From the NCBI GenBank assembly GCA_964036665.1, contig OZ038528.1:14018501-14082500 (forward strand): a stretch of 64,000 nucleotides of DNA, written 5' to 3'. The first letter of the stretch is position 1. The number at the start of each line of letters is the position of its first letter. Shown here in pieces: positions 1 to 11,951 of this stretch. Origin of the DNA: Gordius sp. MW1. Lineage: Eukaryota > Nematomorpha > Gordioida > Gordea > Gordiidae. The notes under the pieces were generated by a model. The model saw only the letters and a list, made by a program, of their open reading frames with translations, did no database searches and had not been told where the DNA came from. Position numbers and translations under genes: made by a program.

Positions 1-716
1 ATTAATTTATAAAAAAATAATAAATGAATTAGTTAGTTAAGGTAATGATGACTCAAGTTTAAAATAGTTTAATGCTTAACTACAACTCATTTTGGTTTAA
101 AAAAATTTATGTAAAAAATTGTTTTGTTGCATTAATTTTTTAAATGGCGCATAAATATTAAAATTGTTAGTATTGATATTAGTTACTGCGCACTTGTTAA
201 GTTTTAAACCAATTATACCTAAACTTAATAAAACCAAATAAATTAAATTTGCGACAAGTTATAACATAATCTTTTCATGGAATAAAATTTAATATTAAAA
301 ATCAATAACCAAAACGAAGTCAAGATGTGTTCTTATTTATTGTTTTAAATATAAAAATAAATTAGTAATTTTATTTGAAACGTATAGTTGACCTCTTAAG
401 ATTTTTATATAGCCAATGTACTAGCATAACGTGTCAACTAGGTTGTATCAAATCTAGTTATTACGTATAAAAAATCGTGACATTGAATAGAAAGCTTTAA
501 TAATTCTAATAGAAAAAAATTTATAAACTCACAAGTTAAATAAATTATGGTATATTAATAGTAAAATGTTGTTAAGGCAGCATTAATAATATCATTTCTT
601 ATTAAACTATTAATCTAAGATTCTTTTGGGCTAAGCCAGAATTGTGCATTAAATTTAATGATTAAATTTAAAAGAAGATAATCTTGCCCCTAGGCTCATA
701 GATATATAGTTTTAAG
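1..716. other. AT-rich DNA, no gene seen
   Basis: No open frame with recognisable protein similarity and no terminal-repeat structure. Bases 709-716 (GTTTTAAG) are the left target duplication of the element that follows. Confidence 0.6.
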
Positions 717-1019
717 TACGCCTCTGGATTTTGAATTGAATCGAATACTTCAGGTATTTGATTCGAATTCGAAAATTTTATCTAAAAAAATATACGGTTT
801 GAGATTTGTTAGAATTTGATTCAAAAAAATTATAATCAAGTTTCTTTTAATTGCTATGCAATTTATGGGCTCGTTTTTGGTTGTCCGTCGTCCGTCGTCC
901 ACCAAGTTATTGGCGCCAGCTTTGTGACCTGGATATCCCGAGTTCAATCCAGGGAGAGGACAAATTTTTTTTTAATTTTTTTAAATTAAATTAATATTTG
1001 TTCTTGTTAATACCATTGA

Positions 1020-2270
1020 TAATATGAATTTTTGACCACCCGCTGGCTACTGACCAATGAAAAAAATGACCATTGGCCAAATAAAGCGAAATTTTTAATT
1101 GCTATATGCAATTTATGGTATTTTTTCGTCTTTGAATAGGTTAACATTGATAATTACCCTATGCCCTTTCCTACAAGGGCCTACGCCTCTACTGATATGG
1201 GTCCTTGTGCCCCTTACCAAACCCTATGCCTTTACTAAGGTGGGTTCGAATCCCGGAGAGGGCAAAATTTTTATTTATTTTTTAAATTAAATTAATATAT
1301 TGTTCTTGTTAATACCATTGATAATGTGACCTTTTGGCCGTCCGCTGGCTACTGACCATTGAAAAAAATGACCATTGGCCAAAGTATAAATCGAATTTTT
1401 TTTTTCGTTTTTGAATTGGTTAACATTGATAATTACCCTATGCCCTCCCCTACATGGGTCTATGTTTCATTATCTATATATTGTCACGCTCTTCGGTGTC
1501 TTGCACCGAATGTCTTGTCACGCATCGAATGTCTTCTCACGCTGTTTACTTTTAATTTTAATTAATTTAACTAGTTTGTGGGTTCGAATCTCGGAGTTTT
1601 TTTTGACTCTTATGATTGTTCTTGTTACTACCATTGATAATAAGACTTTTTGGCCGTCCGCTGGCTGCTGACCAATGGAAAAAATGACCATTGGCCAAAA
1701 TGTGTATCAATTATTTTTTTCGTTTTTTTTGACTATTATGATTGTTCCTGTTACTACCATTGCTATTGTGACTTTTTGGCCGTCCGTTGGCTGCTGACCA
1801 ATGGAAAAAATGACCATTGGCCAAAATGTGATTCGAAATTTTTTTTCTCGTTTTTTTTCGACTATTATGTATTTATATCCACTTTTACTGTGTCCTGGCT
1901 GCTGACCAATGGAAAAAAATGACCATTGGCTAAAATGTGATTCGAACATTTTTTTTTCGTTTTTTTTGACTCTTATGAATTTATATCCACTTTTACCGTG
2001 TCTTGGCTGCTGACCAATGGAAAAAAATGACCATTGGCCAAATTGTGAATCGAAATTTTTTTTCCGTTTTTTGACTCTTATGATTGTTCCTGTTAATACC
2101 ATTGATAATATGACTTTTTGGCTGTCCAGTGGCTGCTGACCAATGGAAAAAAATGACCATTGGCCAAAGTGAGCATCAAAAATTTTTTTTCCGTTTTTTT
2201 TGGCTATCATTGACTTATAGAGTATCTGTTGGTACTGACCAATGAAAAAAATTACCATTGGCCAAATTTT
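1020..2270. repeat. Tandem array, units about 100-130 bp, with CCAATGG/CCATTGG hairpins
   Basis: Units share GACCAATGGAAAAAATGACC followed by ATTGGCC, so each carries an inverted pair CCAATGG...CCATTGG about 9 bases apart. Between these lie poly(T), CGTTTTTTTTGACT and GTTCCTGTTACTACCATTG. The last six units, from about 1660, are the most regular. The minus strand is open for 183 codons (1707-2258), because several units lack stops in one frame; the encoded peptide repeats FGQWSFFSIGQQP. I regard that frame as a product of the repeat and not as a gene. Confidence 0.8.
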
Positions 2271-2984
2271 ATATATAACCTAAAAATTTATTATAGATGG
2301 TCTAACAGACAGCCAACTATGTAATATATATTTTTAACCTTATAAATAATGCATATATATTTTTTTATTGGGTTAATATATTTCATTTAATTAGATTGTG
2401 ATTTCATAGAAAACCTAAAAAGTAATAGTTAAAAAAATATAGGTATTAGATTCTAATTTACGATACAATATATTGATAGAAACTAACACAAAATTCGAAA
2501 CCTCCTTCAAAGGTATAATCATAGCCCGTTCTTTCTAATTAAATTCAATCTACAATTAAACTATTAAAACATGAATTGTACTTTATTAGATGGCGCGCGT
2601 AAGTTTATATAATTAGTAAAATTTTCTACGTGTTATAGATATCACACCGCACGTGTGGCCGGGAAATGTCCGATATTTTTAAAACGAAAAGGTATTTTAA
2701 GAATCTGAAAAGGCTATTTTACCCCTGGCCGCCCTGGGCACCTACCGGTAAAGTTTCGAGCGAATCGGGCGGGTAGTTTCAGAATTTAGCCCTTTTTTAA
2801 AACTAAAAGGAATTTTTATTTAGTTTTTTTTTTTAAATTAAATTAATATTATGTTCTTGTTAATACCATTGATAATTTAAGTTTTTGACCGTCCGCTGGC
2901 TACTGACCGATGAAATATATTGATTTTCTAAACATATTTTTTCATTATCTGTATAAATAACATAATAACTTCTACTATTTTTTT

Positions 2985-3067
2985 ACCGGATGGTGTGACG
3001 GGTTATAGCGCACGACTTGTAAACAGGGTGACCTAGATGTCCCTGGTTCAAGCTTGGGAGAGGGCAA
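2985..3067 (+). repeat. tRNA-derived SINE-like head
   Basis: An A-box-like stretch (TGGTGTGACGGG, near 2990) and a B-box-like stretch (GGTTCAAGCTT, near 3048) are spaced as in a tRNA gene. A T-rich tail follows, and then the same body sequence as the tandem array units. Related B-box modules occur at about 928, 1240, 1578, 38765, 39047, 39080, 39361 and 39400. It does not fold as an intact tRNA and is best read as a pol III-derived repeat. Confidence 0.5.
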
Positions 3068-3361
3068 AATTTTTATTTTTTTTAAATTAAATTAATATTT
3101 TGTTCTTGTTAATATCATTGATAATATGACTTTTTGATCGTCCGCAGGCTACTGACCAATGGAAAAAATGACCATTGGCCAAATAAATCGAAAATTTTTT
3201 TCGTTTTTGAATTGGTTAACATTGATAATTACCCTATGCCCTCCCCTACAAGGGTCTATAACTAATTATTTTGCATTTAATACCCCCCTATAGGCATTCT
3301 CGCCCCTTCCTACCTTTCTCGCCCATAAATTGCATAGCAAATATGCTACGTTTATACGGAG

Positions 3362-3475
3362 TATAGATGAGTCGCCCCCCCCCTTCCCTTCCCCTACTCC
3401 CCTTCCCCTACTCCCCTTCCCCTACTCCCCTTCCCCTACTCCCCTTCCCCTACCTTCCCACGAGGGCCGAAGCCC
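3362..3475 (+). repeat. Polypyrimidine minisatellite with GGGCC/GGCCC hairpin
   Basis: About six copies of a CCTTCCCCTACTCC-type unit end in CACGAGGGCCGAAGCCCCGAG. The opposite strand of the terminal hairpin forms a stem closed by C(TTCG)G. The same arrangement recurs at 40391-40655 and, inverted, at 41960-42025. Confidence 0.75.
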
Positions 3476-3629
3476 CGAGTTTTTATTTACTAAATATCGG
3501 ATTAATTTATTAATACATTTTATAAAACTTATTCATAAAAATACAAAGATTGAATATGAAAATTTTTATGGCGAAAGGAATAAAATATTAATAGCTCTGA
3601 AACAATGTAGAATTGAATTTAGTCAGTTT

Positions 3630-3807
3630 CATGGGTGTAGCCAGGTTTTGGATTGGGGGGGGGGGCGAAACGTTTAAAAGTTCAATTAGGGGGGGGGGGG
3701 GCAAAACATAATTTTTTAATTTTTAAGGGTTTTTGCATTGAAAATTTTTTTTTCTCGTTATTTGGGGGGGGGGGGGGCGCCCCTGCCCCCCCCTGTCTAT
3801 GCCCATG
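3630..3807. mobile_element. G-run MITE, TSD GTCAGTTT
   Basis: Ends are CATGGGTGTAGCCAGG and CTGTCTATGCCCATG, with an exact 8-bp duplication GTCAGTTT at 3622-3629 and 3808-3815. The interior holds long G homopolymers and a C run. The 8-bp duplication suggests mobilisation by a hAT transposase. This is one of about fifteen copies in the window. Confidence 0.88.
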
Positions 3808-4563
3808 GTCAGTTTGTTATATAAAAAAATTTATAATCATTGCAGGTAGCATAATTCGGTGATTTATTATATGTGAGATGAATGGTCCCTCCCTAACCAT
3901 GAACTTATTTTTCTTCTTCAGTACCAAAATTATCTAATTTAACATAGTCTCCAATTAAAAAGTTCGCCTAAAGGGAATTATTTAGAGTTTACTTATTTGC
4001 GATATTATTACAACGGGTTATTATCTTGTTTAATAATAAATCTATAATGTAATGTATATAAATAAGACCTCAATAAGGTTAATGCATATCAAAATATATT
4101 ATTTATATTTTAATAATGTATGTTTAAGTATAATAAATTGCTAAAATAACATTAAACAATAAATAACGATCAACCTAAATCTTAGCTAAAATATGAAATT
4201 TAAGAAATTTAAGCGCATATTATATGAAAAAAGTAATTTTCAACATATTTTGTATATGCTTACAAAATTCAAATTTAATGATTAATGAAAGTACCTAATT
4301 TGCGGAAAAACAGCTTAATTATATTCATCTCGTCTATTTAAATTAAATTAAAAGTAAATAATTCGTCAAATCCTTATTAAAGATTTGATTAGGATTTTCG
4401 AATCTCAGCAAGTAAATATCCAATTCGAAATTTAGACATAAAGATTCGAATTCGGGTTCGCTTCAAAATTTCGAATTGAATTCGAACAAAATCTCGAATC
4501 GAATCTCGAATATTTCACAGAGGCTTAGTTTTAAGTTATAATTATGTAATAATAAACAGCATT

Positions 4564-4913
4564 TTATATGAGACCTGACGATTGTAAACACGTGGACGAA
4601 GTATGTTTCATGAGGCTTTTGTCATTCGAGATTTTTTGGCGTTTAGAAGAGCTCGCTGGGGTCGAGGGTCCTGATATGCGCCCTTGGGAAATTTTTAAGG
4701 TCGCAAACGTATTCTTGGTCCAACAGGGTACGCCAAAAGTTGAAAAAAATTTGATTTTTAAATAAGCTGTTGTTAACCGTATTATTGAGGCTTTATCGAG
4801 TTGCATGGTGATGGCGTAAGGTAGCGGTAGCATCCGAGCTAATTGATTAAATTCGTGATTCTCTTTGCCTCTCCTGCTTCGGGCGGCGTCTCGAGATCTC
4901 TCTTTCCTTAATT
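4564..4913 (-). CDS. trh: Partial exon of a trachealess/NPAS-type bHLH-PAS transcription factor
   Basis: The frame encodes a bHLH domain. A basic region [17 protein letters not shown] is followed by helix 1 ([13 protein letters not shown]), a loop, and helix 2 ([16 protein letters not shown]). The ARSRRGKEN basic region marks the Trachealess/NPAS1/3 branch as opposed to Sim or HIF. After helix 2 an F-S-x-x-G-x-P-x-W-T motif matches the segment that follows helix 2 in Trachealess. On the minus strand a splice acceptor (TTTAGTGTCCTAG, then AATTAAGG) places the exon start at 4913, inside a glutamate codon, as expected for an internal exon. The frame is open to 4564, but the 3' part (about 45 residues, rich in Ser/Thr/Lys) is not recognised, and the true donor is unclear; AG followed by GTCTCA near 4575 is one option. 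No PAS exon is visible in the window. Several normally invariant positions differ (Y to N in helix 1, K-L-R-D to K-I-K-F after helix 2), so it is either a divergent functional exon or an early pseudogene. In family members the protein dimerises with ARNT/Tango in the nucleus. Confidence 0.8.
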
Positions 4914-4941
4914 CTAGGACACTAAATAAATGCATATGCAA

Positions 4942-5150
4942 ACATTTTTAATTGTTAATATATGGATCCACAAAATGTTTAATAATTTTACATCATATAA
5001 TAATTGTTTTTTAGGGTTAAAATAAAGTAATTTTTTAAAATATTGTGAGTGTGTTAGAAATTACCAGAATTTTATATTCAATAGCGACCAAAATTGAATC
5101 AAACTAAAATCGTGTTCAGTCACATTTACATAATTTAAATTTAAACCACA
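4942..5150. other. AT-rich DNA upstream of the bHLH exon
   Basis: On the minus strand this would be intron sequence 5' of the bHLH exon. Nothing else is recognised. Confidence 0.4.
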
Positions 5151-5152
5151 TA

Positions 5153-6265
5153 GGGGAGACCGGGGACTAAATAGCCTTAAAAAATTAAATCAACTTTTAA
5201 AAAAACTAAAAAAATATAATTTTTTTATTGAAATATATTTCTATAGTCTATTTCGACTATAGAAAAAAAACTGAGAAAAAAAGCTTATAGTATTTTCATA
5301 AACTGAGTTTAAAAAAATCAAAAATTTTAAAAATGCCCGGGGCTAGTCAGAGCTTTGTTCGGGGAATAATATAACCCTTACGTTTTTACTTATTTTTAGT
5401 GTATGCCAATTCAAATTAATAAAAAGATTGTTTCATTATAAAAAACATAGAGAAAGCAAATGTTAATACAAATAAAAGGTCAAGATGACAATCTGACTTG
5501 GGTACTTATTACAAATTTTGCAACGAAAAAACGCTTTAAATAGTTTATTAATGTATACTCATACTATATTTCACTTCCAAATTATAAAAAGTTAAATTAA
5601 TAAACAATTTTTTTAATGTCATTTGTCTTTATATGGTAAGATACAATGAGAAAAGAATAGCACTAGCCCCTCTCCGACTAGCCCCGACTTCCATTTTTTT
5701 AAACAATTAAATTTACATGTTATATATTAATTTTTTTTTAAATATTAAAATTATTTATTTAGAAATAAAAGATGATATACAAAAAATTACATACACGACT
5801 AAAAAAAAATATAAAAACGCGCTATAACTAAACGGATGGCATTGATCCGTGTATGGAAATCGTGTTGGATTTAACGATTTCCATTGTGATCTTTTCCCTG
5901 ATATAAAAGTACTCTTTCAAATCTAAAGAGACGCTGGAGATCGCTTTTCATTGCAAATAAAAATTTAATAATAAGATAGTTGCTACAGAAAAAAAATCCC
6001 TTTATAAAACTTAAATTAGTTTAGAATATATAACCGAACTCTTTTTATAAAATATATCCAAAAAAATTTAAAGGCAAAATACAAAATTTTGTCAAGAGCC
6101 CCCGAAAACCCGTTTTGCATGTATAAAATTTTTATTTATCCCAGATAAAAAATTATTTTAAAAACACCTTATGACAAAATTACATTTGCTTAAAATATTA
6201 ATGTTCTGTGATAATTAATTTTATAATTGAAAAAGTAAACTCAGTTTACTACTATCCGTCTCCCC
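5153..6265. mobile_element. TA-flanked TIR element, GGGGAGACCGGGG ends
   Basis: The left terminus GGGGAGACCGGGGACTAAATAG is preceded by TA, and the right terminus ...CCGTCTCCCC is followed by TA. The interior repeats phrases such as CCCGGGGCTAGTC and TAGCCCCGAC. It shares termini and internal blocks with the element at 17494-18350. A TA duplication fits a Tc1/mariner-like or related mechanism. No transposase frame is seen. Confidence 0.7.
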
Positions 6266-6917
6266 TATAATAAAAATCTCGGTTTAACTTTATTATAAGT
6301 GTGTTAAGAATGTTATGTTTTGTTATGTTATGCGGCGCGATATAAATTTAAGATAACACTGAGTCAAAGTTATTTATGTAAAAATTTAACTGATGCAAAA
6401 GCTTTAAGTAAGAAGACACAGGGCTAACTAATTAAAAAAGGTTATCTGGATAAAAGGCGAGATTATTTTTATTCCAATTTCAACGTTTTGCTAGGACAAC
6501 TTCGATAGCTAGGTTGATTTTACAAAAATCACATTAAATTTTTGTTAAATCCTAATTTTTCAAACTAATAGAGGTTTATTTCCAAATGATTTTATATGAT
6601 ACATGCTAAAATATATGAGCTTAATGAGCACGAAATTGTATTGGATTTCACAATTTCCATGATGGTTTTCTGCTTAATTATAGAAATGTGATTCAATAGT
6701 TTTTCACATAACATACCACGCCAACGGTCACGGGTATAAGACTATAAACTAATCATAAGGAAATATTTTATAGACAATTGCATATTTCAAACTCTTTAAA
6801 GTTACTAGGTTCGGCAAAAAGTAACCTTTAAAATGCGTAATATTATAAACCTTTTAATAAAAATCATCCCCCATTTATTGCGGTAAACTAAGAAAACAAA
6901 TGCGCCATATTCTCTAA
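6266..6917. other. AT-rich DNA, nothing recognised
   Basis: No gene or repeat structure seen. The left target duplication of the next MITE (TTCTCTAA) is at 6910-6917. Confidence 0.5.
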
Positions 6918-7031
6918 CATGGGCGTAGCCAGGGGGGGGACAGATTTTGGCTAAAATTTCAAAAAATGTTTTATTTGCCCCTCCCTAAATCATTTTTGCC
7001 CCCTCTAATTCCAATGCTGGCTACGCCTATG
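6918..7031. mobile_element. G-run MITE, TSD TTCTCTAA
   Basis: Ends CATGGGCGTAGCCAGG and GCTGGCTACGCCTATG are flanked on both sides by an exact TTCTCTAA. At 114 bp this is the shortest copy. Confidence 0.88.
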
Positions 7032-7039
7032 TTCTCTAA

Positions 7040-9415
7040 ATTTTCATGGTCTTAATATTTAAACTTATCTTGTTTTGTCATTCATCAAAAGCTAACCTCA
7101 ATTTTCTCCAAAAAATCTTATTGAAAATGTAAACTCAGGACTATTATTGGCATATATGGATGGGCTGGTCTTCCAGCGTCAATCATGGGATGAATGACAA
7201 AAAAATAACCATCATTATATTTAATCATTTGCAAACTAATTTTTTTAATTTGATTTGCCAATGTTTTTCGCATCTTAATTAGGTGTAGTAATGATAAGCG
7301 ATTGGGTAGGACATTAATTTCAATGCAAAAATCGGACTTTGTTGTTTAAAGCTTAGAAAGGAATATTATCAATTATGACACTCTCCCCCATTGATTTATC
7401 CTTATCCACACAGATACAATTTTTGCCCATTTAATTATTTTACATTTCGCTATTAACCCTTGACAGCTGAATAATGCCTCCTAGTATTGCGAAACTAAAA
7501 TAGGGTGAAAATAATATGTGATTCTCTTATATATTTCCCCCTGTCATCCTGCATTTTAAGCTTCACACCGGAAAAATCCATGGTAAAATAAGCATTATCA
7601 AAAGATTAAACGGAAACTAGAGCCGCGCACGAGTCACCCGCCCAAAAGGCTTTTGGGCCTGGCTTGGTGGGGCTTGACTCGGACAATAAATAAAATATCA
7701 GGCCTTAGACCTCGAGTCTCATTTGCATTATTTAAATATTTTTTAATCATAAATAAGCGTTTAAATATAAAGATTTTAAAAAACATATTTTTTACCAAAA
7801 GAAAAATATTTTTAAACAGGAAATATATAAAAATTATACTATTATCACTATTATGAATGTCTATAAGATGTTAATTAATATTCTTTTCTTTTTATTAGGA
7901 ATAATTAAAATAGATGTTATAAGAAATGTAAGAAAGATGCGTTCTAGCTGATTTATTATTTTTTAATTAAATATCGCAATCACTAGTGAAATCTGAAAAA
8001 TAAAAGATTCAGTCAAAAGATCTAATTATTTTTTTTTCAAACAACGTCTTTAAAAAATCAGATACATTTTAATCGCGATGCATGTCTTATCGAATTTTGT
8101 TTATCAATTTAAAATCTGATTTTTATTCTTACGATGAAAAAATATTAAAGAATTTTTATGATAAAAAACGAGTAATATTTATATATCAGCTGATAATTAA
8201 AATTTTCAATACTAATAAACATTGTATTGTATTTTTTGGCAGTAGTAAATATATTAATAATTAGAGGCCTAAAGTCTCCCAAAATCGAGATTTGAACGCC
8301 AAAAATAATCTGCCGTTTTTTCCCCAACCATATTTTATAACAAATTTAGTATATCAAATCAACCAAATAAAATAGCATCCAATCCGAGCCAAAAAAGTAA
8401 CAAGAGTTTTAGTAAAATAAAAACATGCTCCAAATTATACATATATAATCTATTTATTCGCCAGGGATGAAGTTTATTAATGAATTATTAGCAAATTTCC
8501 CTCATCTATTTGATAGATTTTTAATTTTGTAAAATATTTTAAATTTGCTAAAACTTTGTTTATATATATGGTGGCCTTAGATTAGATAGACTGTTTCAGA
8601 ACTTGGTTTATTCACCGAAAAGCGCTTTAATCAAATGATAAAAACTTTATTCCGGTCTAGGTATTGAGTTTTTAAAATCCATCTTATAAACAAGGATACT
8701 ACCCGACCCGGTATCTAATCTATTCGAAGGCAAACAGATGAACTATAAGCAAAAAGTCAAAAATTTATTGTCTTTTACTTATTAAATGTACTAATGTCGT
8801 ATTTTAGTTTTTCTACCTACACTTAGAGTTCTCGCGATTTTAGCTAAATCAATTTGATAATTAAATCATTGCATTAATTAATAATTGACCTTTTGGACAA
8901 TTTTTATATTTTTTTCTCAACCTAAATAAAAAATAGAGTTTTCTACATTTATATTTATTTTAAATCTTATATAATATTATGTGTAAAGTTTTTTGTCATC
9001 CTTCTTGTTCTAAACTTTTGATACGAGAGTTGCTTTAGGAAAACTTATTTTAAGAATTTTAGGAGTAAAAAATCGAAAAAATTATTTGAGAGCTTTGCGG
9101 GGTAATCATGGTAATTAATAAATCATAAAGTTGGAGTCTAATAAATAAACTTATTGTTAAATTAATTTAATCAAATTAAGTTAGAAAAATCTCAAAGGTG
9201 TAAGATCATAAAAGTTTTTTAAAATGTCAAAGCTTCAAAAGCATACCTTTTAACATTATATGAAAGATATCATTGAAATTTTAATATTTGAATTGTCAAA
9301 ATGAAATAGGAACTTAATAGTATAAAGAACAAGTGATTGTGTTTTTCCCCATAAACACTGCAATTTATTTACAATTAGCTAGGTTAATTTGATAATCATA
9401 AAAGCATTATACCTT
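7040..9415. other. AT-rich DNA with one GC-rich hAT-terminus-like fragment
   Basis: Around 7617-7690 the sequence CTAGAGCCGCGCACGAGTCA and following CCCGCCC/GGGCTTGACTCGG resembles a hAT end with subterminal GC words, but no partner end or target duplication was found. The rest shows no recognisable coding sequence. Confidence 0.35.
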
Positions 9416-9577
9416 TATGGGCGAAATCAGGGGGTGGCAGGGAGGGCCAACTGCTCCCTCTAAATCCAAAAAATATTAGGAATTTTATCAAATTATGACT
9501 AAAATTTAAAAAAATTGTTTTTATTTTCTCCTTCATAAATTATGATTGCCCCCGTCTATTCCAATCCTGGATAAGCC
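9416..9577. mobile_element. Degenerate G-run MITE
   Basis: Starts TATGGGCGAAATCAGGGGG and ends CCTGGATAAGCC, with the family's G-rich left and C-rich right halves. The termini are eroded and no target duplication is identifiable, so it is older than most copies here. Confidence 0.6.
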
Positions 9578-9579
9578 TT

Positions 9580-11397
9580 GATTACTTTTGTAAATATTAT
9601 CATTTTCACATTTCTTTGTATATCAATAAAATTAAATAAATTAATACCCTCATTATAAATAATGAATTAACAAAAGGTAAAAACGTAAATACAAAATATT
9701 CCCAATCAATATAATGGATGTTAATTAAAGCAATTTGACAAAAAAATATAAGAAGGCTAAAACTTAGTTCTTCAAGTAGACCTAGTCAAATAGCATTACA
9801 TATTTATAAATTATCTTCATATTTTCATTATAATTGCATATATTTCATTGTGATAGTATAAGTATAATTTTGATGTCATAATTATTAATTAATATGGATC
9901 TAACTTACTTTTTAATGGAAAGGTGGACTGAGAAAAATTCCATAAAACAAACATTTTTTAATTAAAACCTAATTTAATATTCAGCTCTCGTATTGTCGAC
10001 GTATTAAATTTATTGTTTAAAATTACATGGGCACCACCCTTGGTAATTAAAGTTATTGTCGTGTATAAAATTAGAGAAACGGCTCTGCCTAAATTAAAAC
10101 CAAAAGGATGGCTCCCAATGCGTCTTGAAAGATTTGAAATAAAAACACGTCATTTTTTAACAATTTGCGCAATTGCGAAATTTAAGTATTACCAAAATGA
10201 AATAGTATCCTCCATTGCAATGACATTGTAGCAAATGTATAGTTATTTATAAATTCAGGGAAAAATGGCAGAATTATATTTAAAAAAGGTACAAATTAGT
10301 TAGACTTTTAAAATATTGATTAGCTTATTTCAAGTGCGCTTTTGCCAGACTTGATGTATAATAGGGACTTTATACAAAACTAACTCTGTTTTAATTTTTG
10401 AAATTCAAAACGCTAAGACTCTTAATTACCATGTTTCCTATAACTCATTTAAAATATTTTAGGTTAAATAAATTATAAAATTGTATAGCCATAATCATCG
10501 AAGTAGGTCATTAAAATTAAAAGACTCAGAGCCAGAAACTTAAAGATTATATTTTGTTGGGCACAAAGCCAATATAAGCGAATTGTAATGCACTTATACA
10601 TTCATTTATTAACCAGAAGCATAACTCAATCATATAGCAACTAAAATATATTAAAAACTAAAAGCATGCCTCGCGGCAAAAAGAGACCATACAATGTCTA
10701 ACATATATTACTAATATAAAGATAATAATAATTTGATCATTACATGTAAGTCACGGCAGTATAGTATCATCGACATAATTTGTTTAAATTGCCAATAGTC
10801 ATGGATTTTTGATTTCGTTAATAAAATTTACCTCAAAATATAAGCTAGATATATATAGATAAGATACACGCACATACAATTTGACATGCTTAGAAAAAGC
10901 TTAGCCCTTTTTCCATATTTTACAACATTAAGATACATTGTTAGATCATGTACTCAATTATGTATCATTACATTACTGACAAAATCAATGGAATATCTAA
11001 TTCAAAAATCATTTATAAATATGGCAATTTTTGGGTAATTTAAGGGAGGGCTTTATTGTCACGTTTTTTGTTAGAGTTATATTAAAGGGTAGGTTTGAAC
11101 AACAATATATGAACTTACGGGCGATATTTTGCAAAATTAATGTGCGAGAACGCCTTTTTAACATTTTGCGCCGCCTGATTCGCTTAGAGATGCAATTATA
11201 AGACAAATAATAAATTTATTTTTTTAAACGTTTTAAGTACAATTGATTGAAAGGTATGGTATAGATTATACTTTAAAAACAATTAATAGCTTTGCTATAA
11301 AAAACAGTGACGCTTTATTAAATCATTAAATATTATTTTTTGGAGCAAAAAAACATAATTTGATGAAACTTGTTATTCAAAACTAGTTAACTTAAGA
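9580..11397. other. AT-rich DNA with one unrecognised 72-codon ORF
   Basis: A plus-strand frame at 10013-10231 (72 codons, internal AGTs absent, low-complexity free) has a balanced composition with KPKGWLPMRLERFEIKTRHF in its middle. It resembles no family I know and has no clear splice sites. It is noted as a possible exon only. The remainder shows nothing. Confidence 0.25.
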
Positions 11398-11566
11398 CAG
11401 GGGCGTAGCCAGCATTGGAATTAGAGGGGGGCAATAATGAGGGAGGGGCAAAATGATCATTTTTTGAAATTTTAACCATAATTTTAATACATTTCAACAA
11501 ATTTTTTGGATTTATAAGGGGCAGCCGCCCCTTCCTGCCCTCCCCCCTTCGCAACGCCCATCCATG
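11398..11566. mobile_element. G-run MITE, degenerate ends
   Basis: Left end GGGGCGTAGCCAGCATTGG and right end GCAACGCCCATCCATG, with an AGAGGGGGGCAATAATG block shared with the copies at 6918 and 45783. No exact target duplication. Confidence 0.65.
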
Positions 11567-11787
11567 ACTTTAGCATTGTGCAAGCTGTATACAAGATTTT
11601 ATTTGTAATTTAAAAAATAACCTTCTATTCTGACACTAGGCATAATTCAAACATAATATCACGATTAAATTCCTTAAGATTAATATTGTTTAGAAGGAAT
11701 GCTTACAACAAACCTTAAATTTATCTAATTTAAATTATGTATGTAAGGTCTAGATTGGTCTATTTCGTATGGGATTGGCAACTCTAG

Positions 11788-11951
11788 CATAGACGTAGCT
11801 AGGGGTAGCCGGGAAGGGTGGCTGCCCCCCTTTAAATCCAGAAATTCCAAAAAATTTATTAAATTATAGCTTATATTTCCTAAAATTATTATTTTTCCAC
11901 TTGGTAGAGCATTATTTCACCCCTCTAGTTCCAATCATGCCTACGCCCATG
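11788..11951. mobile_element. G-run MITE, degenerate
   Basis: Left end CATAGACGTAGCTAGG, right end ATGCCTACGCCCATG, and the family's central AT block. No matching flanking duplication. Confidence 0.65.

Larger units (their letters stand above)
847..3345 (+). repeat. Composite repeat bounded by inverted TTGCTATGCAATTTATGGGC
   Basis: The unit opens with TTGCTATGCAATTTATGGGC near 850 and closes with its inverted form near 3322-3340. Inside are GTCCGTCGTCC repeats, several tRNA-like modules of the form GGTTCGAATCCCGGAGAGGGC, a tandem array (1020-2270) and a polypyrimidine minisatellite just beyond the closing motif. A partial same-orientation copy lies at 38.74-40.67 kb and an inverted copy at 41.96-43.41 kb. 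It could be a non-autonomous transposon or a tRNA-related composite SINE; I cannot assign it to a superfamily. Confidence 0.6.
717..4527. mobile_element. hAT-type DNA transposon remnant, TSD GTTTTAAG
   Basis: The left end reads TACGCCTCTGG and the right end reads CACAGAGGCTTA, imperfect inverted termini. The 8 bases before the left end (709-716) and after the right end (4528-4535) are both GTTTTAAG, the 8-bp target duplication typical of hAT elements. Both subterminal regions (730-780 and 4385-4510) are dense in TTCGAA/ATTCGAATTC words. No transposase is visible. The interior is filled by a composite tandem repeat (847-3345) and a G-run MITE (3630-3807), so the element has been a landing site. 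Its right end lies about 36 bp from the trachealess-like exon. Confidence 0.75.

Noticed and set aside
847-2270. CRISPR-like array
   Set aside because: Units of 100-130 bp vary throughout, with no constant repeat and unique spacer pattern, and the context is eukaryotic.
3330-3677. 115-codon plus-strand frame
   Set aside because: Its middle is the CCTTCCCCTACTCC minisatellite and its end runs into the G-run MITE.
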